Shown in pieces: positions 54,482-63,325 of a stretch of DNA of 63,436 bases; position 1 is the stretch's first letter, and each line of letters starts with the position of its first letter. This DNA is from CAZPHU01 sp964419255 (lineage in GTDB: Bacteria; Fibrobacterota; Chitinivibrionia; Chitinivibrionales; CAYFVL01), in NCBI GenBank assembly GCA_964419255.1, contig CAYQOU010000018.1:1-63436 (forward strand), in the 5' to 3' direction. Position numbers and translations under genes: made by a program. The notes beneath the pieces are model-generated. The model ran no database searches and was not told the DNA's origin. It was given only the letters and a program-made list of their open reading frames with translations.

Positions 54482-55522
54482 TTAGAAGTCAACCAGCTCC
54501 ACGTCGAAGACCAGTATCGCATTGGGCGGAATCGCACCGGGTACCCCGCCAGCTCCGTATCCTAAGGATGGCGGAAGGATAAGCGTGCGTTTTTCACCCC
54601 GAGACATCATCATTACACCTTCATCCCAGCCGGGAATCACCCGTCCTGCCCCCACCGGAAACTGAATCGGCTTTCCTCTTTTGTAGGAGCTATCAAACTC
54701 CTTGCCGTCCAGAAGAGTCCCTTTGTAATGCACCGATACCACGCTGCCAGGTTGTGGCTTCTGGCCATCTCCTTCTTTGCGGATTATGTAGTGAAGCCCC
54801 GATTCGGTTTTCCGGGCATCGGGAAATTTTTCTGCGATCGTGTTGCCGAGATTCTCCGCCACATCTTTTTTGGCCGTTACGGCACCCTCTGCAATCGAAA
54901 CGATCTCCTTATAGGAGTCGTTTTTATCGACGGTAAAAGCTTTGGCAGCCGCTCCCTGACGGATAATCTCTACCCGCTGTATGGTATCACCCTGACGAAT
55001 AGTATTCACCACATCCATCCCCTCGATCACGTGTCCGAATACGGAATGTCTGTCATCCAGATGAGGAGTCTTGTTCAGGGTGATAAAAAATTGACTGCCG
55101 TTGGTGCCGGGACCGGCATTAGCCATCGAAAGGATTCCCGCACGGTCATGACGCAGTGATGGATCAAACTCATCTTCGAAGCTGTATCCTGGGCCTCCGC
55201 GACCGTTTCCATCCGGATCTCCTCCCTGGATGACAAAGTTTGGTACCACCCGATGGAAAATCAGCCCGTCATAATATGGCTGCCCCTTCTTTTTCGCCGA
55301 ATTGGGAATGCCCCCCTCTGCAAGTCCCACAAAATTTGCTACGGTGAGCGGGGTTTTTTCAAACTCCAGCGACAAAACCATCGTCCCCTTGTTGGTATGC
55401 ATCTTCGCATACAATCCGTCTTCCATCTTCTGACCTTTCTCTGGCTGACTACTCTGGACAGCCGACCACATAAGAGCTGCCGCTGCCAATCCAAATACAA
55501 TAATATTGCCTTTTTTCTTCAT
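54482..55522 (-). CDS. Cyclophilin-FKBP fusion peptidyl-prolyl isomerase, exported
   Basis: A 346-residue protein with two isomerase domains in one chain. An N-terminal signal/anchor segment (about 6-23) is followed by a cyclophilin domain (about 40-190; YYDGLIFHRVVPNFVIQGGD, GTNGSQFFITL) and a C-terminal FKBP domain (about 250-346; SVHYKGTLLDGKEFDSSY, VIPGWDEGVMMMSRGEKR, GYGAGGVPGAIPPNAILVFD). Both domains keep their active-site residues. Fusions of this kind occur in few bacteria. The leader suggests it works outside the cytoplasm. The small zinc-ribbon gene upstream ends 11 bases before it. Confidence 0.92.
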   Translation of the reverse strand: MKKKGNIIVFGLAAAALMWSAVQSSQPEKGQKMEDGLYAKMHTNKGTMVLSLEFEKTPLTVANFVGLAEGGIPNSAKKKGQPYYDGLIFHRVVPNFVIQGGDPDGNGRGGPGYSFEDEFDPSLRHDRAGILSMANAGPGTNGSQFFITLNKTPHLDDRHSVFGHVIEGMDVVNTIRQGDTIQRVEIIRQGAAAKAFTVDKNDSYKEIVSIAEGAVTAKKDVAENLGNTIAEKFPDARKTESGLHYIIRKEGDGQKPQPGSVVSVHYKGTLLDGKEFDSSYKRGKPIQFPVGAGRVIPGWDEGVMMMSRGEKRTLILPPSLGYGAGGVPGAIPPNAILVFDVELVDF

Positions 55523-55533
55523 TTTTCCGCCCC

Positions 55534-55815
55534 TTAATCCCAGTCGAATGGGTTTTCCACCCGTGAGTTATCATCCTTAAGATTTTTGGCATTCTTGAAT
55601 TTCTGCTCCATCTCCTGCCTCCGCTTCTCCTCCTCGAGCTTTGCCTTCTTGAATTTGTCCTCAAGCTCACTGCCCCGAGATTTCTGAGCATGCAAGAATT
55701 CGTTGAGATCGGCTTTCTTATGGTCGGGAGACTGATGATCGACGACTTCTCCATTGGTTGGATTTACCCAAAGCGTCCCCTTGCACATCGGGCATTTAAT
55801 CTCAAACAGACTCAT
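55534..55815 (-). CDS. Small protein with one CxxC pair and coiled coil
   Basis: A 93-residue protein. CPMC at residues 8-11 is the only CxxC pair; a highly charged helix (about 40-80) follows. The ATG at 55815 has GGAGG 5 bases upstream; the frame opens to 55848 without support. It is cotranscribed with the cyclophilin-FKBP gene. No family was recognised. Confidence 0.7.
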   Translation of the reverse strand: MSLFEIKCPMCKGTLWVNPTNGEVVDHQSPDHKKADLNEFLHAQKSRGSELEDKFKKAKLEEEKRRQEMEQKFKNAKNLKDDNSRVENPFDWD

Positions 55816-55848
55816 ATCGCCTCCAACAAATGAAAAAACGATTACCAC

Positions 55849-56131
55849 AAACTTTCACGAATATACGTTAAGCCACCATGGATATTGAGGTATATAAATT
55901 GCTTAAGTTTATTTGAAGCTGAACAGAGCGGTTCTGAACCGATAGTCGCCGCCGACGACACACGATTCAGATACACATCACTTGGGTTAATCGAGACGAT
56001 AAAAATACTGTTTTTCTATTGTTTAACATATATTTTAATAAGAGCTAAACTGAGCAATTCTCTTGCGGCTTATTGCTCAGAACCGCTCAGTTTAGGTAAG
56101 AAGAGAACCAGAAAGATTCGGTCAGAAAACT
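55849..56131. other. Divergent intergenic region with two family I repeats
   Basis: About 280 bases between the small CxxC gene and the GGDEF gene. It holds a partial family I copy (55917-55955) and a complete palindrome (56043-56099). Promoters for both genes should be here; none was clear. Confidence 0.5.
56043..56099 (+). repeat. Family I interspersed repeat, best palindrome in the window
   Basis: Arms GCTAAACTGAGCAATTCT and AGAACCGCTCAGTTTAGGT pair over about 17 bases around a 17-base centre CTTGCGGCTTATTGCTC. On the minus strand the left arm reads CTGAGCGGTTCTGAGCAA, the family consensus. The RBS region of the next gene begins right after it. Confidence 0.75.
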
Positions 56132-56971
56132 ATGCCAAAACAAGACAGATTCACCCAGCTTATCGCCAATCCTCTCGAAAGTAGTGACAGGATCTCGTTT
56201 AATCGCATAAAAAAACTGCTCGAGAGCCAAAACGCCGATTCAAAACATCCGTTCTCCTATATTATAAAGAAGCTGACCGGCAAATCATATTCCGAGGAGC
56301 TGGCAGTCGAGCACTGGCACCATATCCTCGACAACAAAACCAACATGGAAACCAAACTCGGTCGAACGGTCAGCATACAAACCGCGGCAGTGGACTATTT
56401 CAGTGAGAAAGCAGCGCCAAAGGAGCCATCTGAAAAACACGATGCTGATAAAGCCGCGGGTCAGAAAGATACGATTGCTGATATGGGTGTGTCGGCCGAC
56501 TATCACCAAACGTTGCAGGATGAGATCTCCCGTGCCCGCCGATACAATCATGCTCTTTCGGCACTGCTTCTGGAGGTGGATGAGTTTCACAGGATAAATG
56601 AGGAGCTTTCTCGTAAAACCGGCGATGAGATACTGAGTGTTGTTGTGAAGATTATCACAAAATCTATCCGCACCGTCGACAAACTGGCGCGCTTTTCTGG
56701 GGACCAGTTTCTGATCATTCTACCCAACACCAATCAGCGGGAGGCTTTCGAGTTGGCCGAGCGTATCAGGCAAAACATCTACAAGCGAACCGCTCGTATG
56801 CACAATTTGCCCCGTGGTATAACCGTAACTCTATCCGTACGACAGTACGGCGGGGATGAGAAGGCCAGTGGATTAATTTCCGATCTGGAACGCATCCTTA
56901 GAATCGGAAAACAACGGGGGCGCGATTCTGTTTACGCCCGTGAGGACATAACCGCTTCAACCATCGGCTGA
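56132..56971 (+). CDS. Degenerate GGDEF-domain protein
   Basis: A 279-residue soluble protein. Residues 1-120 are helical with no known domain. The GGDEF fold covers about 130-275 (RRYNHALSALLLEVDEF, TGDEILSVVVKIITKSI). The signature is SGDQF instead of GGDEF, so the metal-binding Glu is Gln. That change is expected to abolish diguanylate cyclase activity, and no RxxD inhibitory site was seen. It may act as a binding or signalling domain. ATG 56132 follows the repeat by 32 bases. Confidence 0.85.
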   Translation: MPKQDRFTQLIANPLESSDRISFNRIKKLLESQNADSKHPFSYIIKKLTGKSYSEELAVEHWHHILDNKTNMETKLGRTVSIQTAAVDYFSEKAAPKEPSEKHDADKAAGQKDTIADMGVSADYHQTLQDEISRARRYNHALSALLLEVDEFHRINEELSRKTGDEILSVVVKIITKSIRTVDKLARFSGDQFLIILPNTNQREAFELAERIRQNIYKRTARMHNLPRGITVTLSVRQYGGDEKASGLISDLERILRIGKQRGRDSVYAREDITASTIG

Positions 56972-56990
56972 ATGATCGCTTTATGCGTTT

Positions 56991-57019
56991 TTGATCCCAT
57001 GAGGCACCGGTGCTATATT
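56991..57019 (+). promoter_or_regulatory. Probable sigma-70 promoter of the STAS-to-HD operon
   Basis: -35 box TTGATC (56991-56996), 17-base spacer, -10 box TATATT (57014-57019). Start of transcription is expected near 57026, 36 bases before the STAS start codon. Confidence 0.6.
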
Positions 57020-57061
57020 ATATTAATTTGAGTTGTTTTCGTTGATTGAGCTGGGGTTTGA

Positions 57062-57406
57062 ATGAATATCGGAACTCGTGAATCGAACAATTTTCACATA
57101 ATCGATGTTGCCGGCAGGATTAATCGCCTCAAAGATTCGATTGTATTAAAATCGTTGGTTAACACATTAGTCGAGAAAAATATAACCAATATTGCTCTTA
57201 ACTTTGCTCAGGTTAATTATCTGGACAGCGGTGCTTTGAATGTGGTTATTTACAGTCACAATACCGTCTCAAAGCGCGGGGGCAGACTGGTAATTATTGA
57301 ACCAAACGAGTATGTTCAGGATGTTCTTGAGGTGGTTGGTCTCAATAAACTGGTTAAAATCTATTCCACAGAGGAGGAATTTGCGAATGATAAAACACAT
57401 GCTTAG
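57062..57406 (+). CDS. STAS-domain anti-sigma factor antagonist (second copy)
   Basis: A 114-residue single STAS domain: VAGRINRLKDSIVLKSLVNT, NFAQVNYLDSGALNVVIYSH. The phosphorylatable Ser is in LDSGAL (about residue 59). A kinase partner is not adjacent; the nearest are the RsbW-type genes at 20-21 kb. The next gene begins inside its last 20 bases. Confidence 0.9.
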   Translation: MNIGTRESNNFHIIDVAGRINRLKDSIVLKSLVNTLVEKNITNIALNFAQVNYLDSGALNVVIYSHNTVSKRGGRLVIIEPNEYVQDVLEVVGLNKLVKIYSTEEEFANDKTHA

Positions 57407-57719
57407 CTTAACGATAGCGGCGGCTTTATTTGTTGGTGGCTGCATGGGTCGTGATCTGATCAAGCCCTCACAGGACCAAATCGATGCCTATATTCAGAGC
57501 CATCCCGATCTGCCCGAGTTGGATAAAGCATGCATATACGACGGACGCTTCGAAATCGGCATGAAGTCCGAAACCGTCCGATTCCTTCTCGGTGAACCTA
57601 AAAGTCTCGAAACAATTCAGCAGCCCTGGGCCGAACAGGAAAAATGGACCTATAAAAGCGGCACTTTCAAGGTTTTCTATATGGAAGACGGTGGGGTTGT
57701 CGGCATCGAAGAAAACTGA
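57387..57719 (+). CDS. BamE/SmpA-OmlA-like outer-membrane lipoprotein
   Basis: A 110-residue lipoprotein (lipobox VGGC, Cys at about 19). The mature part ends in an alpha-beta fold with the SmpA/OmlA pattern: FEIGMKSETVRFLLGEPKSL, WTYKSGTFKVFYMEDGGVVG. Such proteins help assemble the outer membrane (BamE). GAGGAGG at 57371 fits ATG 57387; the start is 20 bases inside the STAS gene, so the genes are coupled. Confidence 0.75.
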   Translation: MIKHMLSLTIAAALFVGGCMGRDLIKPSQDQIDAYIQSHPDLPELDKACIYDGRFEIGMKSETVRFLLGEPKSLETIQQPWAEQEKWTYKSGTFKVFYMEDGGVVGIEEN

Positions 57720-57800
57720 GTCGGCCGGATGGATAGCTAATAAAAGACGGGATCCATTCTCGTCTTTTTCTTTTTCATATCAGAAAAGAATCTTTCTTGT

Positions 57801-58418
57801 ATGCATCCCTTCGATATTGTTGCCCTTTCCCTGATACTTATATTCACGGTCATCGGATTGACGCGCGGTTTTGTCTCCGAGCTGTTTAGGCTAGCCGCAA
57901 TCATAGCCGGCTTTATCGGCGCACTGATGAGCTATGAGCGGCTTTACCACTATATAACATTTATCGATATCGGTGCACGAGCCAAAACGATTCTTTCCTT
58001 TATCCTTACATTTGTAGCTATTGCACTGGTTGTTCTTCTAATCGGCTGGATAGTTCGCAAGATAATCCACCTGGCGATGCTGGGATGGGCAGACCGGCTT
58101 CTGGGAGCTGCCGTCGGCGGGTTTAAGGCGGTTGTTATCATCTGGCTTGCAGTCATCTCCATAAATCACCTTCCGGAAACAAAACTGAAAAAGACTCTAA
58201 CCTCCTCCCACAGCTACCAGCTTCTCAATGGCATTCCGCTTCACCTTCGCATACCATCCATTCCTCATCTGGACGAGCTGAAAAAGGGCGATCCAAAAGA
58301 TTTTGTCGACACCTTCGATAATGCACGGCTTCGGCTGCAGACGATGCGCAATAAGGTCGATTCTTTGAAAAAACAAACCGAATCTCTGCAGGGTGCGTAT
58401 TCCAAAAAAGAGTTATGA
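57801..58418 (+). CDS. cvpA: CvpA-family membrane protein
   Basis: A 205-residue inner-membrane protein with four hydrophobic helices in the first 125 residues: FDIVALSLILIFTVIGLTRG, FRLAAIIAGFIGALMS, ILSFILTFVAIALVVLLIGW, AAVGGFKAVVIIWLAVISIN. This is the CvpA pattern (colicin V production, also linked to envelope stress tolerance). The C-terminal 70 residues are polar and probably cytoplasmic. It overlaps the prepilin peptidase start by 4 bases. Confidence 0.88.
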   Translation: MHPFDIVALSLILIFTVIGLTRGFVSELFRLAAIIAGFIGALMSYERLYHYITFIDIGARAKTILSFILTFVAIALVVLLIGWIVRKIIHLAMLGWADRLLGAAVGGFKAVVIIWLAVISINHLPETKLKKTLTSSHSYQLLNGIPLHLRIPSIPHLDELKKGDPKDFVDTFDNARLRLQTMRNKVDSLKKQTESLQGAYSKKEL

Positions 58419-59248
58419 TTGAACCGACCACATATTTCCTGCCGGCTCTGGTGTTGATCTTCGGTCTTATGATCGGATCTTTCTTTAACGTGCTGATCTA
58501 TCGTCTTCCGCGGAATGAATCGGTTGTGTGGCCGGGCTCTCACTGCCCCGATTGTCGAAACCGGCTCAAGCTTTGGCACAACATACCGGTGATCAGCTAC
58601 CTTTTTCTGCGAGGGGCATGTGCTTTCTGCAGGAAAAAGGTCAGCCTTCGCTACCCTGTCGTCGAAATCGTGACCGCCTTACTGGCGCTGTGGTTGTGGT
58701 TTTCGCTTGGCACACAGAGCATGACTGGTGTTTCCTGGTGGCGGGATCTCTACACCATCGCTCGTATGCTGTCTCTTCTTATTCTCCTGCCGGTCTCGCT
58801 GATTGACCTGCGGCATTATATCATACCCGATGCGATAACAATCGGAGGACTGATCGCCGGTCTGGCACTGTCTTTTATCCCCGGCGACCTAACGCCTCTT
58901 CAGGCGGTGTTGGGCATGGCAGCAGGAGGCGGTTCGCTATACTGCGTGGGTCTTTTCGGAGAGTATGTATTGCGAAAAGAAGATTCTATGGGTGGCGGGG
59001 ATATAAAACTGATGGCATTTCTCGGTGCGTTCTGGGGATGGCAGACGGTGCTCATGGGTATTGTCTTTGCATCCTTTATGGGAGCGCTGGTGGGTGTCGG
59101 GATGATAATTTTGGGGGCGCTCAAAAAAGACCGTCACATCCCCTTCGGGCCGTTTCTGGCCGCGGGGTGCTGGACGGCCGTATTGTATGGAGATTATCTG
59201 CTCCGCTCGTATATCGCGTTTATCGATGCCGGTCTGACTGGATATTAA
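58415..59248 (+). CDS. Prepilin peptidase / N-methyltransferase (type IV, A24)
   Basis: A 277-residue membrane aspartic protease of the PilD/GspO type that cuts type IV prepilin or pseudopilin leaders. The N-terminal methylase part begins GSFFNVLIYRLPR and has two cysteine pairs, CPDC and CAFC, for zinc. The catalytic Asp residues are in SLIDLRHYIIPD and GGGDIKLMAFLGAFWGW. No pilus structural genes are in the window. Confidence 0.93.
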   Translation: MIEPTTYFLPALVLIFGLMIGSFFNVLIYRLPRNESVVWPGSHCPDCRNRLKLWHNIPVISYLFLRGACAFCRKKVSLRYPVVEIVTALLALWLWFSLGTQSMTGVSWWRDLYTIARMLSLLILLPVSLIDLRHYIIPDAITIGGLIAGLALSFIPGDLTPLQAVLGMAAGGGSLYCVGLFGEYVLRKEDSMGGGDIKLMAFLGAFWGWQTVLMGIVFASFMGALVGVGMIILGALKKDRHIPFGPFLAAGCWTAVLYGDYLLRSYIAFIDAGLTGY

Positions 59249-59250
59249 TC

Positions 59251-59823
59251 ATGCCGATCCGCAAAGTTTTTCCCGCCTTCGATGAAGCGCTTGGCCTGCT
59301 TAACAAATACAACCTTACCCCGTCCCGGATAAAACACAGTATCGGCGTTGCTAAAACTGCGCGAGCTCTTGCCCGACGAGTAATCAGGCGAAATCCGCAG
59401 GTGTCAATATCCCCCGAGCGGGTAGAAATAGCCGCACTTCTTCATGATATCGGCAGGGGCATAAAAGGCGACCACGAGGCCAATTCCATGGAGATTCTCA
59501 AGAAAGAGGGATATCCCCAGCTTGTCCCGCTTGTCAGACACGGCACCCATTACGAGGCACGGAAAATACGCGGCATCGATGATCCATCCACTCTACCCTG
59601 CGGGCTGGAAAACAAGATCGTTGCCTATGCGGACACCCGATACCGACTCGCTCCGGTCACCCTGCAGCAGCGCCTCGAAGAAATCCGCCGCAGGCGCGGA
59701 GGCGATGGGGAGAAGATGCAGGCTCTTCAGATGGCCATGCCTCGCATACTGGCGCTGGAAAAGGAGGTTCTCGACCTTGCGGGTCTTTCGGAGACGGATG
59801 AGATTGGGGTGGATGGAAGATAG
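59251..59823 (+). CDS. HD-domain hydrolase-like protein
   Basis: A 190-residue protein of the HD superfamily. The first His is in RIKHSIGVAKTARALA; the HD pair is in IAALLHDIGRG (about 68-78); the later residues are in LVRHGTHY and IVAYADTRYR. It could be a phosphohydrolase (YqeK- or Ap4A-type); substrate unknown. The start at 59251 comes 2 bases after the prepilin peptidase stop, without its own good ribosome site, so it depends on the upstream gene. Confidence 0.85.
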   Translation: MPIRKVFPAFDEALGLLNKYNLTPSRIKHSIGVAKTARALARRVIRRNPQVSISPERVEIAALLHDIGRGIKGDHEANSMEILKKEGYPQLVPLVRHGTHYEARKIRGIDDPSTLPCGLENKIVAYADTRYRLAPVTLQQRLEEIRRRRGGDGEKMQALQMAMPRILALEKEVLDLAGLSETDEIGVDGR

Positions 59824-59993
59824 ACTGTAACGAGAGCGAGAGACGTGACGAGTATCGCGCGAAATGATGGGTGAATTAACCGTTTTGCCGAAATAGATTA
59901 GAAAAAGTTCTTCTCCCCCGAGATCTCATGCCTCACCGGTCAAAAATCATACTTCACCAGATTCCTTTGCTGTTCCCTCGATTGCCGATCCTG

Positions 59994-62678
59994 CTAATGC
60001 GCCTGGCCCCACGTACGACCTGCGCCGACGTCGACTTTCAACCTCACCGACAGCTCATAGGCCTTCTCCATCACCGTCTGTACCCATTTCCTGAAATCCT
60101 GGGTCTGCTCCGCAGGCACTTCGAACACCAGCTCATCATGCACCTGAAGCAGCATGGTGGCGCCGGGCCACTCTTGAGGCATCTGCTCATGCACCCGAAG
60201 CATCGCAAGCTTTATGATATCCGCGGCTGTTCCCTGCACCGGGGTATTGATCGCCGTGCGCTCGGCGGCCTCACGCACCTGCCTGCTTTTGGCGTTGATA
60301 TCGGGCAGATACCGCCGTCTGCCCAGAAGAGTCTCGGTGTAGCCGTTCAGACGCGCTTTACCTATGCTTTCATTCATGTAGGCCTGTATCAGGGGGAATT
60401 GGTGAAAGTAGGTTTCGATAAATGCCCGTGCTTCCTTGAAGCTGATTCCCAGCTGTTTGGACAGATTTGCCGGTCCCATACCGTACATCAGACCGAAATT
60501 GATGGTCTTTGCGGCCCGCCGCATGCGTGGCTGGACAAACTCGGGCATCACCATGTAAATTGCCGCCGCCGTCTGTGTATGGATGTCCAGATCGTTTTCG
60601 AACGCCTCGATCAGCCGCGGATCGTTGGACAGATGCGCCAGGATGCGAAGCTCGATCTGAGAGTAGTCGGCCGCTACGATCATGAGGTTTTCAGGGGCGG
60701 CAAACGCCTCACGAATTTTCCTGCCCGCCTCGGTGCGAATGGGAATGTTTTGGAGGTTTGGATTGGTGCTGGAGAGCCGCCCGGTGGCGGCTATTGTCTG
60801 ATTGAATGAGCTGTGCACACGCCCAGAATTTCTGGAAACCTGCGCGGGAAGAGCATCGATATATGTAGACAGAAGCTTCTGCACCTCCCGGTAGTCAAGA
60901 AGCTTGCGGGCGATCGGATAGTCGTGAGCAAGCTTCTCCAGTGCGGTGACGTTTGTCGACAGGCCGGTTTTGGTTTTCCTGGATTTGGGCATTCCCAGAT
61001 CTTCGTAGAAAACCTCGGCGATCTGTTTGGGAGAATTGAGATTAAACTCCTTACCCGCCATGGCATATATGTCGGCGGATATCTCATCCAGCTGCTCGCT
61101 ATAGGTATGCGACAGCCTGCTTAAAAGACCGGTATCGATAAAAATACCTTTCCATTCCATTTCCGCCAGCACCGTCACCAGCGGCATCTCAATACGGTTG
61201 AACAGATCCAGCAGCTCCCTGTCTCTAAGCAGCCTCTGAAGAATATCCCGCAGCTTAAGCGGCAGTATTACATCCTCCCCCGCATACCGTGCGGCTTCAT
61301 CGGTTGACACCTGTGAGAAACAGATCTGATTTTTGCCTTTCCCGATCAACGTCTCTATCTCGGTCGTGCGGATATCCAGCCACTGCTCGGCCAGTCCGTC
61401 AAGTCCATGCCGTCTCTTACCCGGATCGAGCAGATAGGCGGCGATCATCGTATCGAATGTCAAACCTTTACATACGATACCATAGTTTCTGAACACCTGA
61501 TAGTCATACTTGAGGTTTTGCCCGATCTTATCCACAGCTTCGGACTCCAGCATCGGCCTGAGAGTCTCGATCACCCGGGGAAGGTCCAGATTGTGCCCTC
61601 CCTTATGCCCAATCGGTATATACCACGATTCCTGCTCATTGAGCGCCAGGGCGATTCCCACCAGCTTTGCTTCACGCGCACTCAGACTCGTAGTCTCCAC
61701 ATCCAGACAACATTCGCCCTGTTTTACAATTGAGTCGACAATTTCCTGAAGCTGCTCCATTGAGCCGACAGTGCGCGCTTCGAATTCGGCTTTCTCCCGC
61801 ACCTCAAAAAGGGGATGTTTCAACAGTGAATGAAACTCCAGCTCCTTAAAAAAAGCGATACAGTCGGTTCTGTGGGGATGGCCCATCGCCAGATCCGTAA
61901 CTGAAATATCCAGCTGAATATCGGTGTTAAGGGTCACCAGTTGTTTGCTTATGTCAAGCATATCCAGATTTTCGGTAATCTTTGACCGAAGGCGCGGGTT
62001 GGGAAGTATGGATGGATCCTTAAGCAGAGCATCGAGTGTGCCCACCTCCTGAATTATCTTCACCGCGGTTTTCGGTCCCACTCCCGGGATGCCGGGTATG
62101 TTATCGGATGAATCTCCCATGAGTGCCAGAAGGTCGCGAATGCTTTGTGGGGATACTCCCATCTTCTCCTCCACCTCCGCGGCTCCCCATTCCGAAAGCG
62201 TCCCAGTCCCTTCGGGAGAAAGCATCCGCACCCGATCGCCGACAAGCTGCATCAGGTCCTTGTCCTTTGTCACCAGAGATACCGAAAATCCCTGATCGAC
62301 AGCATCCCTGGTCAGGTGGGCGATGATGTCATCGGCTTCATAACCATCCTTTTTGATGGAGGGGACATTGAGATGTTTTACCAGCTGATGCACCAAAGGG
62401 ATTTGACTCTTCAGATCATCGGGCATTGCCGAGCGGTTCGCCTTATACTGGGTATAAAGCTCCTGGCGAAAGCTGGCTTTACCGCTGTCAAACACTACCG
62501 CCAGATACGGGCAGTCATAGTAGCTGAGCAGTCGTAGAAGATAGTTTGCAAAACCAAGAACGGCGCTGGTGGGCTGTCCCTTCGATGTGGACAGCGGATT
62601 GCGTATCATGGCAAAATAGGAGCGGTAGATCAAGGCATGAGCATCCACGAGATACAGATGTTTTTCAGGCTGAGACAT
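59994..62678 (-). CDS. polA: DNA polymerase I
   Basis: An 894-residue DNA polymerase I with three parts. The 5'-nuclease (about 1-290): YLVDAHALIYRSYFAM, VFDSGKASFRQELYTQYKAN, GDSSDNIPGIPGVGPKTA. The 3'-5' exonuclease (about 315-490) keeps its acidic residues (CCLDVETTSL, NLKYDYQVFRNYG, YAGEDVILPL), so proofreading should be intact. The family A polymerase core has VAADYSQIELRILAHLS (metal Asp), MRRAAKTINFGLMYGMG and LLQVHDELVFEVP. The frame opens to 62777; I use ATG 62678 because the protein family starts at about this point. Confidence 0.97.
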   Translation of the reverse strand: MSQPEKHLYLVDAHALIYRSYFAMIRNPLSTSKGQPTSAVLGFANYLLRLLSYYDCPYLAVVFDSGKASFRQELYTQYKANRSAMPDDLKSQIPLVHQLVKHLNVPSIKKDGYEADDIIAHLTRDAVDQGFSVSLVTKDKDLMQLVGDRVRMLSPEGTGTLSEWGAAEVEEKMGVSPQSIRDLLALMGDSSDNIPGIPGVGPKTAVKIIQEVGTLDALLKDPSILPNPRLRSKITENLDMLDISKQLVTLNTDIQLDISVTDLAMGHPHRTDCIAFFKELEFHSLLKHPLFEVREKAEFEARTVGSMEQLQEIVDSIVKQGECCLDVETTSLSAREAKLVGIALALNEQESWYIPIGHKGGHNLDLPRVIETLRPMLESEAVDKIGQNLKYDYQVFRNYGIVCKGLTFDTMIAAYLLDPGKRRHGLDGLAEQWLDIRTTEIETLIGKGKNQICFSQVSTDEAARYAGEDVILPLKLRDILQRLLRDRELLDLFNRIEMPLVTVLAEMEWKGIFIDTGLLSRLSHTYSEQLDEISADIYAMAGKEFNLNSPKQIAEVFYEDLGMPKSRKTKTGLSTNVTALEKLAHDYPIARKLLDYREVQKLLSTYIDALPAQVSRNSGRVHSSFNQTIAATGRLSSTNPNLQNIPIRTEAGRKIREAFAAPENLMIVAADYSQIELRILAHLSNDPRLIEAFENDLDIHTQTAAAIYMVMPEFVQPRMRRAAKTINFGLMYGMGPANLSKQLGISFKEARAFIETYFHQFPLIQAYMNESIGKARLNGYTETLLGRRRYLPDINAKSRQVREAAERTAINTPVQGTAADIIKLAMLRVHEQMPQEWPGATMLLQVHDELVFEVPAEQTQDFRKWVQTVMEKAYELSVRLKVDVGAGRTWGQAH

Positions 62679-62777
62679 TCTAAACACGATTCCTTTGCTG
62701 GTAGGCATGAACTGACAACAAAACTCAGGAAGAGACGGTTGCACGTGCACAGATTTTATTTTCATTTCAATACTCAC

Positions 62778-63085
62778 ATAAAATAATACGGGACGTCAGG
62801 GACTAATATTTGTCACCTTCAGGGCGTATGACGGAAGGCTAAAGGGGGGTGATTAGTGCAAAAACTATGGCCCAATGCCCCGGATATACACCGTTATCGG
62901 GCAGTTAAACGTAATTGTGGTGCCTGGGAGATTGTTAAGAGGAAAACAAATACGGAAAAACAATGACGATTACGAACTAAATTCATAAAGCAGAAGTTCG
63001 GGTCGCGCGACTCATCCTCTCGGAACCGCTCGATCCAGGAACATTGATCCAGGAACACTATTGGTTTAAAAAGGAGTTGAAAAGC
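62778..63085. other. Divergent intergenic region with a family I repeat
   Basis: About 300 bases between polA and the FmdB-type gene. A family I copy lies at 63001-63041 (minus orientation, CTGGATCGAGCGGTTCCGAG and GAGTCGCGCGA). No gene was recognised. Confidence 0.5.
63001..63041 (-). repeat. Family I interspersed repeat
   Basis: On the minus strand it reads TGGATCGAGCGGTTCCGAG followed by AGGATGAGTCGCGCGACC, matching the left arm and centre of the family. Confidence 0.65.
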
Positions 63086-63325
63086 ATGCCTATTTACGAA
63101 TATCGTTGTAAGAGTTGCGGAAAGGATTTCGAGGAACTCGTTACCAGGGATTCGGGGCAACCTCTTCCCTGTCCATCATGCGAATCGAATGATACTGAGA
63201 AGCTGATGTCTGTTTTTGGAGGAATCAGTATGGGGGCAAAGAGTGGGGGGTGCGGAGCCGCCGACTCCTGCGGAGCGGCCGGGTCGAGCTGCTGCTCTAG
63301 CGGGACCTGCCCGATGGCTCAGTAG
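63086..63325 (+). CDS. FmdB-family zinc-ribbon protein
   Basis: A 79-residue protein of the FmdB/CxxC regulatory family. MPIYEYRCKSCGKDFE and LPCPSCESNDTEKLMSVFGG give four zinc cysteines. The tail is rich in Gly, Ser and Cys. AAGGAG stands 9 bases before ATG 63086; the frame opens to 63044 without support. These short zinc ribbons are common in bacteria and their role is unclear. Confidence 0.88.
   Translation: MPIYEYRCKSCGKDFEELVTRDSGQPLPCPSCESNDTEKLMSVFGGISMGAKSGGCGAADSCGAAGSSCCSSGTCPMAQ

Noticed and set aside
59928..60809. Plus-strand frame of 293 codons over the end of polA
   Set aside because: It is the shadow of polA, which has all polymerase motifs; no family features in the shadow.
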